DNA of 34,578 bases. Origin: JARKQH01 sp964631605. Lineage in GTDB: Bacteria; Verrucomicrobiota; Verrucomicrobiia; Limisphaerales; UBA8199. The stretch is taken from NCBI GenBank assembly GCA_964631605.1, contig CAZVYG010000057.1:1-34578 (forward strand), written 5' to 3'. Under the pieces are notes generated by a model. It was given only the letters and a program-made list of their open reading frames with translations, searched no databases and was not told the DNA's origin. Shown piece by piece: positions 1 to 8,351 of this stretch. The first letter of the stretch is position 1, and every line of letters starts with the position of its first letter. The position numbers and the translations under genes are program-made.

Positions 1-80
1 CGCACCAAACACACCGGCCCAGCCATCGTTCGCAATGTCAGGGCTGCGAAGCTCAACAGCGAACGAGACCACGCAGATTT

Positions 81-308
81 ATGGGGCCCGCCAGTAACGC
101 ACGACAACTCCTCCGGAATGCCGCCTGCGATCACATGTGGGAGAAGAGTTGGCATGCGGTCACCGTGGACGAGGGGTGCGCGCGCGCCGGCGTCCGGAAG
201 GGAAGTCTGCATTACTTTTGTGAGTCCAAGAGCGCGGTTGCGGTTGCCGCGTTGGGACACTTCTGGCCAACGGTTGCGCAGCCAGCCTGCCAAGAATATG
301 TTTCCTAA
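81..308 (+). pseudogene. TetR/AcrR-type regulator, truncated after the HTH domain
   Basis: The 75 residues match the DNA-binding end of TetR/AcrR repressors: an N-terminal helix (NARQLLRNAACDHMWEK), then AVTVDEGCARAGVRKGSLHYFCESKSAVAVAAL, which is the usual helix-turn-helix layout with the GVRKGSL-Y/H-F turn. Whole TetR proteins are about 190-220 residues; here a stop follows at residue 76, so the ligand-binding and dimerisation half is missing. I see no continuation in the other + frames before the next gene starts at 340. Several consensus positions look altered (for example EG for EI before CARAG), which fits decay. It sits directly upstream of the lipid-transport operon and was probably its regulator. 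A functional HTH-only protein is possible but less likely. Confidence 0.6.
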
Positions 309-339
309 TCACGAGATGCCGCAAACAGTGAGGTGTGTT

Positions 340-1638
340 ATGAACCAGACCAACGTATTCGCGAAAGAAAAAGACCAGAACACCGCCAAGCATGTCAGAC
401 CATGTCGTTTGATTACCACGGGGAGACTTCCGGGCACGTGGACTCGGGTTTGCGGGATTACGTGGATCACTGTGTTGACGGCACACGCCCAGATAGATCC
501 GGAGCCGCGGCAACTCCTGCAGTTGGGCGTTAACCAATCCCTGCACAACGATGGTCCCACAGCCGCCTATGCCTTCTACTATTGGAACCAGCCGGAGGTG
601 CCTGGAACCAACATGACGTTGCGCCTGGCCATCGCGCCGGTGTACCTGGACGGCGAACTGGGTTTCAAGGGGCTGCTGGGGGAGAACACAGACGTGGGCG
701 TGGCGGTCTTTGGCGGCGGCTTCTACAATAGTTACTATGACATCCGGCAAGGCAACTACTACCGCGACGAATCCTTCGACGGCCACGGTGGGGGTGCCGC
801 TCTCAGCCTCTACCACAATTTCAACCCCGGCGCGACAGTGCCATTGAACGGAATCGTTCGTGCCGGCATGAACTACCACGTTTTCAGCGACGCCTCTGAT
901 ACTGCCGATAATTTCACGCTCCCAAGCAATCAGCCGTTCTACACCCTGCGCACAGGCCTGCGCTGGGGGGGTAAGGAGCCGCTGCTCACCCCACGGTTGG
1001 CAGCCGAACTTTCCGCCTGGTACGACCTGGAGTACCGGCCGGACTCCGGAAAATACGGGTTCGGAGGCGACCGGGAAATCAACTCGGTTTCGCATCGGTT
1101 CCTGGGCAGTGCCCGGCTCATCTACACGATGCCGCGCTCGGAACATTATCTCGCTCTCGGTTTGACGGGAGGCGCCGTGCTCAATGCTGACCGTCTTAGC
1201 GCCTACCGCCTGGGAGGCGCGCTCCCGTTCACTGCCGAGTACCCGCTCATGATTCCCGGTTACTTCAACGAAGAACTCTCGGCCCAGGACTTCGGCCTGC
1301 TCTATGGCATGTACGCCGTCCCGCTTGGCGGAACCAAGTCCTGGAGCATCTTCGCCGGCGGCGCAACCGCAGTGGTTGATTACCTGGACGGGTTCGAGCA
1401 GTCCGGTAACTGGAACTCGGGCCTCACGGGCGGCCTCAGCTTTAAGTCGAAGAATCGCCGGCTACAGGCGGTGACGGCTTTCGGCTATGGGATAGATGCC
1501 ATCCGCAGCGACGGGCGAGGGGGCTTTAGTGCAGCCTTCCTGCTGCAGTACAACTTCGGCAAGCTCGCTTCGGCCTCGGATCGTGCTTTTGAGAATCTGC
1601 AGAACGCCCCCCGTCTTCCTTTCCGGTTTACACAGTAG
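340..1638 (+). CDS. Outer-membrane beta-barrel-like protein of the Mla-type operon
   Basis: A 432-residue protein that I cannot assign to a named family. The start at 340 follows a GAGGTG ribosome-binding site about five bases upstream; the frame is open further upstream, but that stretch overlaps the TetR remnant in another frame. A long positively charged N-region leads to a hydrophobic stretch (VCGITWITVL) and a likely cleavage after AHA near residue 51. The mature part is rich in alternating aromatic and small residues (GVAVFGGGFYNSYYDI, SWSIFAGGATAVVDYL, AAFLLQYNF), typical of amphipathic strands, with no long hydrophobic helix. The stop lies six bases before the permease gene, so it is very likely cotranscribed. 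By position it would be the outer-membrane partner of the lipid transporter (inference). Confidence 0.6.
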   Translation: MNQTNVFAKEKDQNTAKHVRPCRLITTGRLPGTWTRVCGITWITVLTAHAQIDPEPRQLLQLGVNQSLHNDGPTAAYAFYYWNQPEVPGTNMTLRLAIAPVYLDGELGFKGLLGENTDVGVAVFGGGFYNSYYDIRQGNYYRDESFDGHGGGAALSLYHNFNPGATVPLNGIVRAGMNYHVFSDASDTADNFTLPSNQPFYTLRTGLRWGGKEPLLTPRLAAELSAWYDLEYRPDSGKYGFGGDREINSVSHRFLGSARLIYTMPRSEHYLALGLTGGAVLNADRLSAYRLGGALPFTAEYPLMIPGYFNEELSAQDFGLLYGMYAVPLGGTKSWSIFAGGATAVVDYLDGFEQSGNWNSGLTGGLSFKSKNRRLQAVTAFGYGIDAIRSDGRGGFSAAFLLQYNFGKLASASDRAFENLQNAPRLPFRFTQ

Positions 1639-1644
1639 CGCCCG

Positions 1645-2799
1645 GTGAAGCGCCAGGAACATATTCCGCCAGGACTGGCTGTTCGGCGCGCCGACCCGGA
1701 TAGAGACCCAAATCTCCTGGTCGTCGAACTGGCCGGCGACTGGCTGGATCGGGCTCACCTGCCTGACATGTCGGCCGTGACGAAGGAACTGGCTGGCGGC
1801 GCCGCGACGGCACTGGAATTTGAGGCGAAGGAATTAGGCCGCTGGGGCAGCACCTTGATGGTTCGCATCCTGGCGGTCCACGACGAGTGTGCCAAGGTTG
1901 GGATTGAGTTCCGCGCCCAGACTCTGCCCGCGGGCCTCGCCAAATTGATTGCCCTGGCACAAGTGGTGCCGGAGAAGACCGACGCGGTGCGCAGGGAGGG
2001 GACGTCCACCTTCCTGGCGCAGGTCGGCGAATCGGGTCTTGCCGCGTGGACCAGCGGCCGCGCCATGCTCAGCTTTCTGGGTGAGACCCTCGTGTCGCTG
2101 CTGAAGCTGGTTCGTGGGCGGGCACAGTTTCGAGGCCGCGATCTGGTCGAGGTCGTCGGGGCCTGCGGGCCCCGGGCCCTGGGCATCGTGGCCCTGATCA
2201 ACTTCCTGGTCGGACTGATTCTTGCCTTTGTTGGCTCTGGCCAGTTGGCTCGCTTCGGAGCGTCCATCTACACGGCGGACCTGGTGGCGGTGGCCACGGT
2301 GCGGGAAATGGCCTGCATCATGACGGGCATCATTCTGTGCGGCCGCACGGGGGCGGCATTCGCCGCCCAATTGGGCACGATGAAAGTCAATCAGGAGATC
2401 GAGGCCTTTCAGACCTTCGGGATCTCGCCGCTCGAGTTCCTGGTTCTGCCCCGCATGCTGGCGCTCATCCTTATGATGCCGCTGTTGGTGCTCTTCGCCG
2501 ACCTCATCTCGATTGGTGGCGGTTTCCTCGTGTCCACCTTGAGTTTGGGCTTGTCACCACAGGTGTATTGGGAGCGAACGGTCGCTTCGATCCAACTGTC
2601 GGGATTCCTGCTGGGCGTGTTCAAGGGCTCGTTTTTCGGGGTGATCATCGCGCTCACGGGATGTCTGCGCGGGATGCAATGCGGCTCCAATGCCGCCGCG
2701 GTCGGCCGGGCGACAACCTCGGCTGTGGTGACTGGCATCACCTGGATCATCGCGTCGGATGGCTTGTTCGCCGTCATCTGCAGCGCCCTGCAAATCTGA
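1645..2799 (+). CDS. mlaE: MlaE-family lipid ABC transporter permease with N-terminal STAS-like domain
   Basis: Inner-membrane permease (384 aa, GTG start) of an Mla-type phospholipid transporter. Residues 1-120 are soluble and look like a STAS domain (LLVVELAGDWLDRAHLPDM, then GSTLMVRILAVHDEC). From about residue 140 comes the MlaE core: FLGETLVSLLKLVRG, hydrophobic helices, and the family signature LGTMKVNQEIEAFQTFGISP followed by FLVLPRMLAL. Five to six membrane segments are visible. Escherichia coli MlaE is about 260 residues and lacks the STAS part, which in E. coli is the separate MlaB protein; here the two are joined. The gene starts six bases after the barrel gene and ends three bases before the ATPase gene. 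Confidence 0.88.
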   Translation: MKRQEHIPPGLAVRRADPDRDPNLLVVELAGDWLDRAHLPDMSAVTKELAGGAATALEFEAKELGRWGSTLMVRILAVHDECAKVGIEFRAQTLPAGLAKLIALAQVVPEKTDAVRREGTSTFLAQVGESGLAAWTSGRAMLSFLGETLVSLLKLVRGRAQFRGRDLVEVVGACGPRALGIVALINFLVGLILAFVGSGQLARFGASIYTADLVAVATVREMACIMTGIILCGRTGAAFAAQLGTMKVNQEIEAFQTFGISPLEFLVLPRMLALILMMPLLVLFADLISIGGGFLVSTLSLGLSPQVYWERTVASIQLSGFLLGVFKGSFFGVIIALTGCLRGMQCGSNAAAVGRATTSAVVTGITWIIASDGLFAVICSALQI

Positions 2800-2802
2800 G
2801 CC

Positions 2803-3600
2803 GTGAGCGCCAGCGCTGGCAGCAAGATTGAGATTCGCGACCTGACGATGGCGTACGGCACGTTCGTGGTCATGCGCGACGTCAACGTGCAGGTCAAACG
2901 CGGCGAGATCTTTGTGATCATGGGCGGCAGCGGCTGCGGCAAAAGCACCTTGCTACGCCACATGATCGGACTCAAGGAACCGGCCAAAGGGGAGATCTAC
3001 TACGACGGCACGCCCTTCTGGGCGTCAGACGAGGAAGCGAGGATCCGGACCCTCCGCAGTTTCGGGGTGCTGTACCAGAGTGGCGCCTTGTGGAGTTCCA
3101 TGACGCTGGCGGAGAACATCGGTGTGGTGCTCGGCGAATATACCGACTTCTCCCCGGCTGAAATCCGGGACATCGCCCGGCTCAAGCTGGCGCTCGTGGG
3201 CCTCAAGGGCTTCGAGGACTATTACCCCGCGGAGATTTCCGGCGGCATGTCCAAGCGGGCCGGCCTGGCCCGTGCCTTGGCGCTGGATCCTGAGGTGCTG
3301 TTCCTCGATGAGCCCTCCGCCGGTCTTGACCCAATCAGCTCGCACCATCTCGACGAGTTGATCCTGCAACTGCGCGACAGCCTGGGCGCAACGTTCGTGG
3401 TGGTCACGCACGAGCTGGCCAGCATCTTCACCATCGCAGACAACTCGGCCTTCCTCGACCCCACCACCCGCGCCGTGCGCGCCTGCGGCAACCCGCGGGA
3501 ACTGTTGCGGCACTCGACTGATCCCGTGGTGCAACAATTCCTTGCCCGAGGGGGGGTGCGCGAGCGAACCGCGCCTCTTGATTATCTCCAGACGCTATGA
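2803..3600 (+). CDS. mlaF: MlaF-type ABC transporter ATPase
   Basis: Cytoplasmic ATPase that powers the lipid transporter (265 aa, GTG start). The motifs are complete: Walker A GGSGCGKST at 41-49, Q-loop Gln92 in LYQSGALW, signature SGGMSKR at 146-152, Walker B VLFLDEP at 165-171, D-loop SAGLD and H-loop His203 in VVTHEL. The signature with MSKR instead of the common Q-R ending is typical of the MlaF/Mkl subfamily. The length matches the family (about 260-270). It begins three bases after the permease stop, and its stop overlaps the ATG of the MCE gene (ATGA), which implies translational coupling. Confidence 0.92.
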   Translation: MSASAGSKIEIRDLTMAYGTFVVMRDVNVQVKRGEIFVIMGGSGCGKSTLLRHMIGLKEPAKGEIYYDGTPFWASDEEARIRTLRSFGVLYQSGALWSSMTLAENIGVVLGEYTDFSPAEIRDIARLKLALVGLKGFEDYYPAEISGGMSKRAGLARALALDPEVLFLDEPSAGLDPISSHHLDELILQLRDSLGATFVVVTHELASIFTIADNSAFLDPTTRAVRACGNPRELLRHSTDPVVQQFLARGGVRERTAPLDYLQTL

Positions 3601-4586
3601 GCCAGAAAGTCAACACCACCTCCATCGGTCTTTTCATCGTCGCGGGCCTGGCATTGGGCGTCGCCGGGCTGCTGCTGTTCAGTTCGGCGAAAATATTCAG
3701 CAAGACCGTGGACGTCATTGTTTATTTCAACGACTCGCTGAACGGCTTGAATGAAGGCGCTCCCGTTAAGTTCCGTGGCGTAACGATTGGCTCGGTCAAG
3801 CGCGTGATGGTCCGGTTCAATCAGGCGGACAATGACTTCGCCATGCCGGTGATTTGCGAAATCGAGGAAAAGCTGGTGCGTCAGCGGTTGGGCGAGGGTT
3901 CTCACGAGTTCGTCGCCCGCCGCACAACGGAGGAGCAAATCAAGGCCGGCTTGCGCGCATCACTTCAGGCCGAGAGCCTCGTGACAGGCGTGCTGTACAT
4001 TGACACCCGGATGAATCCCAACGCACCGCCGCCCGTGTTCCACCAACTGGAAAGGGTCTATCCCGAAATCCCCACCGAGCCAACCCAGATTCAACAACTG
4101 TTCGAGAACCTGGCCAGTCTGGACGTCAAGCGCCTGGAGACGAACCTCAATGGGCTGATTACGCGACTCGATCACACTGTCGCCGAGTTGAAGATGGCGG
4201 AGATCACTTGGGGAGTCACAAATCTGCTGAACTCTGTGAACGGACTCGTCACGAACCCTGACATTACCAACGCGCTGGCGGCCCTCCGGCCAACCCTCGA
4301 CCAATACCGCGAGCTGGGGGCCAAAGTCACGACCAAGGTGGACCCGCTCGCCGACAGCGTCACCAACACGCTCGCCCAAGCCAACCAAACGCTGGTCCAG
4401 CTTCGTGGCGCCGGCGAAAACCTCCGCATGATGCTTGCGCCCGAAGCGCCGCTTCAAAACGACCTCGATCTGGCCCTCGAACATCTCGCCGCGGCTGCGC
4501 AGTCCGTCTCGTCGCTCGCTGACTTTCTCAAGGAGAACCCGAACGCACTCATCGCCGGACGTCGGCTCCCCAACCGAAAACCGTGA
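3597..4586 (+). CDS. mlaD: MCE (MlaD-like) lipid-binding periplasmic protein
   Basis: 329-residue MCE protein. A single membrane anchor lies at about residues 9-29 (IGLFIVAGLALGVAGLLLF). One MCE domain follows at about 37-115 and contains the family core NGLNEGAPVKFRGVTIGSVKRV. The remaining 200 residues are polar and probably helical (repeated L, N and T; LAQANQTLVQLRGAGENLR), as in MCE proteins that form a needle or tube. Known role of the family: hexameric substrate-binding subunits that pass lipids between the ABC permease and the outer membrane. The start overlaps the ATPase stop by four bases, and the stop overlaps the GTG of the next gene. Confidence 0.88.
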   Translation: MSQKVNTTSIGLFIVAGLALGVAGLLLFSSAKIFSKTVDVIVYFNDSLNGLNEGAPVKFRGVTIGSVKRVMVRFNQADNDFAMPVICEIEEKLVRQRLGEGSHEFVARRTTEEQIKAGLRASLQAESLVTGVLYIDTRMNPNAPPPVFHQLERVYPEIPTEPTQIQQLFENLASLDVKRLETNLNGLITRLDHTVAELKMAEITWGVTNLLNSVNGLVTNPDITNALAALRPTLDQYRELGAKVTTKVDPLADSVTNTLAQANQTLVQLRGAGENLRMMLAPEAPLQNDLDLALEHLAAAAQSVSSLADFLKENPNALIAGRRLPNRKP

Positions 4587-5221
4587 AAAGCCCCTTTCAA
4601 ACGGGGATCAAGAGCGCCGCGCTGCTCGCGGTGGTGGCCATCCTGTATGCCGGAGTCAGCGGCTGCAGCGTCCTCAAGCCAGCGAAATCGTCCGCCCGTC
4701 ATTTTGTTCTGACGCCAGTGTCCCCCGTCGGTTCGGCGACCGTGACGCCTGGCTGCATCGCCGTGGGCTTGGGGAAGGTAAGAATCCCGCCGCATCTCTT
4801 TAACACCTCGCTGGCGGTCCGTAAGGGCACCAACGAAATCGAATATCTTCCCTCGGCCTTTTGGGCCGAGCGCCTGGACTCCGGCTTCCAGCGTGTGCTG
4901 GCGGCGAACCTGGCGATCCTCTTGCCCACCGATCGCGTCCTGCTCTCCGGCTGGCAGCGAAATGAAGTCATGGCAGAGGTCTATGTCACCCTCGAACAGT
5001 TCGATGTGGACGCGTCTGGCAGGGGCGTCCTGGTTGCGCGATGGCGTATCCTCTCGCCGGGTGGGGAGAAGGTCCTCAAGGCTGCCAGCAGCCGTCTTTC
5101 GCGCCAGGGACCGCCACCGGACCGCGGCGTGTCTGGGGCCATTGGTACGCTGAGCGCGCTCGTTGCCGATTTCGCCGGCCAATTGGCCTCGGCGCTCAAG
5201 GAGACAACATCGCGCCCCTAG
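4583..5221 (+). CDS. PqiC/DUF330-like ABC transport auxiliary lipoprotein
   Basis: 212-residue lipoprotein with a GTG start that overlaps the MCE stop. A hydrophobic N-terminus ends in a lipobox VSGC with the lipidated Cys at residue 28. The mature part begins with SVLKPAKSSARHFVLTPV, resembling the start of PqiC-type auxiliary lipoproteins, and contains the family-like stretch IAVGLGKVRIPPHL, then a region with FWAERLDSGFQRVLAANL. In PqiABC and related MCE systems this lipoprotein sits on the inner face of the outer membrane and contacts the MCE tube. It is the last gene of the operon. The assignment rests on pattern and position. Confidence 0.78.
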   Translation: MKSPFQTGIKSAALLAVVAILYAGVSGCSVLKPAKSSARHFVLTPVSPVGSATVTPGCIAVGLGKVRIPPHLFNTSLAVRKGTNEIEYLPSAFWAERLDSGFQRVLAANLAILLPTDRVLLSGWQRNEVMAEVYVTLEQFDVDASGRGVLVARWRILSPGGEKVLKAASSRLSRQGPPPDRGVSGAIGTLSALVADFAGQLASALKETTSRP

Positions 5222-5679
5222 GCAGCGCCTCTTTCCAGGCGACCGGAACTTGGTGGCGGTCCTGTCTTGGCTGCCTACCTGCGCGCGACCTTGAACGCAT
5301 GATTCCTCCTCAAACCAACCGCTCCCGCGTCCGATAACTCTCCGCGAAACGGTTTGGTTCAACTGCGTCCGGACTGTGCCCAAAACTGTGCCTAAAAGTG
5401 TAATGGCAGATAGTGGACGAGTAGGCGCAACTTGTTGTTGCTTAGCTTTCAGAAAGTGCTATCTAAACCCCGGAAAAGAGCGCAAAAACGACCGATTCCG
5501 ACCCTCGCCTCCATTCCTGATTCCCTCGGAAATCAGCGCTGTTCTGGGTTTTAGAGGTCGAACCTTCAATGGTTTCTTCAACGGAAAGGGCTGTCCGCCC
5601 AGATTCCGGTCAACGTCCGCCCACAGTCCTGATGCGGACGCGGTTCAACCGGTTCATCGTCGTAAATGTGGAAAATGTG
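5222..5679 (+). other. Gene-free stretch after the lipid-transport operon
   Basis: No convincing coding sequence. A weak hairpin with arms GACCG (5241-5245) and CGGTC (5257-5261) just after the operon could help termination, but there is no clear T-tract. A tandem 12-base repeat lies at 5373-5396. The open frames that cross this stretch have no recognisable protein pattern until the integrase remnant begins at 5680. Confidence 0.4.
5373..5396 (+). repeat. Tandem 12-base direct repeat
   Basis: ACTGTGCCCAAA (5373-5384) is followed directly by ACTGTGCCTAAA (5385-5396), with one mismatch. It lies about 290 bases upstream of the integrase remnant and may be part of that element's original border (inference). 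Confidence 0.55.
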
Positions 5680-6078
5680 ATGAAGAACCGTTGGCGAAAG
5701 TTCAGGCGAGGCTGGGACACCTTTTACGCCTACGACAACCAGACTGGCAACAGCCGGTCCCCCAAGACCCGCGCTCAGCAGCACGCCCACGCCTCGTGGG
5801 TGCCATGAACGAGGCCGAACGGGAAGTCGGTATTCGGAAGCAGGGGGGCCTGATCCACCTGAAAGCCGCCGACCCTCTGGCGGCCAAGCGCACATGGCAG
5901 ATGGTCATGGACACCGCTGTTGAATTAGCCCCGCCGAAGTCCAAGGATCGCTGGGCAGGCAAGTGCGATCACGGACAAGGCTTTCAACGAGCTTCGTAAA
6001 CGCCTCCTGATTGAAACCACCAGCGACCATTTTCTGTCGGTCCTGAAGCACGGGACCGTCAGCACCAAAGGCCGCTGA
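5680..6078 (+). pseudogene. Site-specific integrase remnant (N-terminal part, two frameshifts)
   Basis: Three consecutive frames join into one recognisable protein. Frame one begins at the ATG at 5680: MKNRWRKFRRGWDTFYAYDN. After a shift near 5780-5795 it continues as RLVGAMNEAERE and then LKAADPLAAKRTWQMVMD and SKDRW. After a second shift near 5955-5965 it continues as AITDKAFNELRKRLL, then HFLSVLKHGTVST, and stops at 6078. I recognise this as the N-terminal, SAM-like DNA-binding half of tyrosine integrases common in Verrucomicrobia, from memory of the pattern (NEAERE, KRTWQ-VMD, ETTSDHFLSVL). Complete proteins continue for about 250 residues into a catalytic domain with R-H-R-Y residues; none of that is present. 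This is a dead mobile-element gene. Confidence 0.65.
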
Positions 6079-6475
6079 TGGTGAGTGTGGCCAACACCAA
6101 GGAGATGCTGTATCGGGTCAACCGCCCGCGCAACGCCGCCAGCCACAGCGGCAGCGTGGCGAAGAATCCACGATGTATGCCCGTCCAACCGCTATACCCG
6201 CCGGAGAGAGGGTGTGCCAACAGGCGCGATCCGGGAGGTCTTGTAGTTTTTGTCCAACTTTTAGATGGGTTTTTCCTATCTCAGGTGTGGCGGGGGGCGC
6301 TACGCTGCCCGCCAGAGCCAGTTCGGACAGGATGAGTGTCCTCTCCAACGGCAAGCCGGACCCACGTGTAGCTGGAACGCCGGCACGCCGACTGGCGTCA
6401 GTGCCGGGGCGGCGGGATGGGTCGCGCGCGGTGGATTGGCTCAATAGCCATGATGTCGGCCGAAGACAAAGCTTT
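6079..6475 (+). other. Non-coding remnant zone
   Basis: No gene can be supported. Open frames here are short and show no family pattern. The stretch contains the palindromic element at 6380-6407 and a small imperfect hairpin at 6263-6281 with a T5 loop. A short RRIH-like peptide in one frame near 6155 may be a last trace of the integrase, but this is too short to rely on. Confidence 0.35.
6380..6407 (+). repeat. Palindromic (REP-like) hairpin element
   Basis: Outer arms CCGGCAC (6380-6386) and GTGCCGG (6401-6407) are perfect inverted copies. Inside them, GCC (6387-6389) and GGC (6394-6396) pair around a GACT loop, leaving GTCA as a one-sided bulge. The compact double stem in a gene-poor spot resembles dispersed extragenic palindromes; whether it recurs in the genome cannot be seen here. 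Confidence 0.45.
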
Positions 6476-6733
6476 ATGAAGACACAATGCCTAATTGCTC
6501 TGGCGGGGAGTCTCGCTTTCTGTTGCCTCACAGCCGTCCCCGCGCGACTGGCAGCGGAGAGCTCGAAGCAGAAGGAATTCATCGTCACCTTTTGGTGTCC
6601 GCCGCCGGCGACGGATGAGCAACTGGCTCGGGGGGCCGCGGAGGGCTTCAACCTGACCTGGACTCCGGAGAAGGGGCCGGAGGTCGCCGCCAAGGGGCCT
6701 TGCCTGGCCTCACCGAAGGACACCGAGGACTGA
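6476..6733 (+). pseudogene. N-terminal fragment of a secreted protein
   Basis: 85 residues from the ATG at 6476. A clear signal peptide (CLIALAGSLAFCCLTAVPARLAA) is followed by KEFIVTFWCPPPATDEQLARGAAEGFNLTW. The segment with an aromatic strand, WC-PP, and then an alanine-rich helix leading to GFN resembles the first strand and helix of a TIM-barrel glycosidase-like family seen in Verrucomicrobia and Planctomycetes. Such proteins are several hundred residues long, so this is a start without a body: it stops at 6733 after VAAKGPCLAS, where the family would continue. No strong ribosome-binding site precedes it. Confidence 0.45.
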
Positions 6734-6796
6734 GCGTGCGAAACTCGACACCACAACCCGGCCAGGCAGTAATGATTTTTTTTAACTAATCTTGAT

Positions 6797-8326
6797 ATGA
6801 ATCCAAACATGAACCAGAACATGAGCACCAGCAACACTCGGCTCTCCACCGGCAAGGACGCACCCCTGAGGATACCAGGCCCCCGTCATACAACCGCTTC
6901 TGGCCGTGGCCTTGCGCCACGCCTGGCGGCTATCACAGTGTGGATCGCGTGGCTTGCGGCCGGCCTGCCGTGGAGCAACGCGATCGCAGGCGAACCGGCA
7001 ACCACACGGCTGAAAGTGAGTGCGAACCAGCGGTATCTGGTGCGCGCCGATGGCCAGCCCTTCTTCTACCTGGGAGATACCGCGTGGGAGCTCTTTCACC
7101 GCTTGAACCGGGAGGAAGCGGACCGCTATCTGCAAAACCGCGCGGCGAAGGGCTTCACGGTCATCCAGGCAGTCGTGCTGGCCGAGCTGGACGGACTCAA
7201 GACGCCAAACGCCTACGGCGAGGTACCGTTTGTGGACCTGGATGTGACCCGGCCGAACGAGGCGTATTTCAAGCATGTGGATTACATTGTGGACAAGGCC
7301 GCTTCCCTAGGCCTTTACATTGGGATGCTGCCGAGTTGGGGCGACAAGGTCGGCGCGTACGGCAACTACTTCCTCAATGAGGATAACGCGCGGGGCTATG
7401 GCCGGTTTCTGGGACGCCGCTACAAGGACAAGCCCATCATCTGGATCCTGGGCGGCGACCGCCCGCCGGACGTAACCGCCGAAATCTGGACGCTGTTGGC
7501 CGCCGGCCTCAAGGAGGGCGACGGAGGCCGGCACTTGATGACGTTCCATCCCTTTGGCGGTGGGCATTCCTCCGTCGCGTTTCACTACTCGGACTGGCTG
7601 GATTTCAACATGATTCAATCCGGCCACAATCCCAACAGCGCCAACTACTTCCGCATTCAGATGGATTACAGTCTGCGCCCGCCCAAACCTTGCATGGATG
7701 GCGAACCGGCTTACGAATACCCGCCGGATGCGATGCCTTCCAACCGCCCGGTGGGGGCGCTCGAGGTGCGGCGGCGCGCCTACTGGGCCTTGTTCAGCGG
7801 CGCACACGGTCACACCTACGGCACGCACCCCATCTGGCAGATGTATGCGCCGCCCAGAAAGCCCTTGTGGGACGTGAAAACCCCCTGGTATGACGCGATG
7901 GACTTGCCCGGGTGCAAGCAACTGGCGCATGTCAAGGCCCTCCTGTTCAGCCGCCCCTTTCTGGCGCGCATCCCGGACCAGTTGGCCATTTACTCCGGCC
8001 TGCATGGCGGGCTGGAGTATGTCTCCGTAACCCGGGACGGAAACGCGGGCCGCAATGATGCGACCTACCTCATGGCCTACTTCCCACAACACGCCTCGAT
8101 CACCTTCAAGACCGACCGTCTGGCTGGCAATAGGATCCGCGGCTGGTGGTTCAATCCGCGCGACGGTACGGCACAACCGCTGGGTGAATTCAAGAAGGAG
8201 AAACGGATGGAGTTCTCGCCGCCCACCAAGTCCACCACCGAGGACTGGGTGCTGGTGCTGGATGACGCCGCCCGTAATTACCCGCCACCGGGCGTTGCGA
8301 TTCGGCAGCCGGGTGACCGCCGGTAG
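6797..8326 (+). CDS. DUF4038/GH140-like secreted glycoside hydrolase
   Basis: 509 residues. A long N-terminal tail precedes the hydrophobic signal (AAITVWIAWLAAGLPW, about 44-60); start codons at 6797, 6809 and 6821 are all in frame, so the exact start is uncertain. The catalytic domain follows: RLKVSANQRYLVRADGQPF, FYLGDTAWELFHRL at 90-103, then barrel strands. Asp221 in WILGGDRPP and Glu303 in CMDGEPAYE are at positions expected for the catalytic pair of GH140 apiosidases (analogy with the Bacteroides enzyme). The last 100 residues resemble the C-terminal domain often paired with DUF4038 (collagen-binding-like), including AYFPQHASITF and RGWWFNPRDGTA. The substrate is inferred, not shown. 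It is followed 25 bases later by the nucleoside-hydrolase lipoprotein gene. Confidence 0.8.
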   Translation: MNPNMNQNMSTSNTRLSTGKDAPLRIPGPRHTTASGRGLAPRLAAITVWIAWLAAGLPWSNAIAGEPATTRLKVSANQRYLVRADGQPFFYLGDTAWELFHRLNREEADRYLQNRAAKGFTVIQAVVLAELDGLKTPNAYGEVPFVDLDVTRPNEAYFKHVDYIVDKAASLGLYIGMLPSWGDKVGAYGNYFLNEDNARGYGRFLGRRYKDKPIIWILGGDRPPDVTAEIWTLLAAGLKEGDGGRHLMTFHPFGGGHSSVAFHYSDWLDFNMIQSGHNPNSANYFRIQMDYSLRPPKPCMDGEPAYEYPPDAMPSNRPVGALEVRRRAYWALFSGAHGHTYGTHPIWQMYAPPRKPLWDVKTPWYDAMDLPGCKQLAHVKALLFSRPFLARIPDQLAIYSGLHGGLEYVSVTRDGNAGRNDATYLMAYFPQHASITFKTDRLAGNRIRGWWFNPRDGTAQPLGEFKKEKRMEFSPPTKSTTEDWVLVLDDAARNYPPPGVAIRQPGDRR

Positions 8327-8351
8327 GCGGCGCCTGAAGGAGGAACAGGAG

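Noticed and set aside
118..339. N-terminal extension of the barrel protein
   Set aside because: It overlaps the TetR remnant in another frame, is basic and lacks a signal; the ATG at 340 has a ribosome-binding site and leads to a signal peptide.
6150..6200. RRIH-like peptide as further integrase sequence
   Set aside because: Only four or five matching residues and no continuation, which chance can explain.
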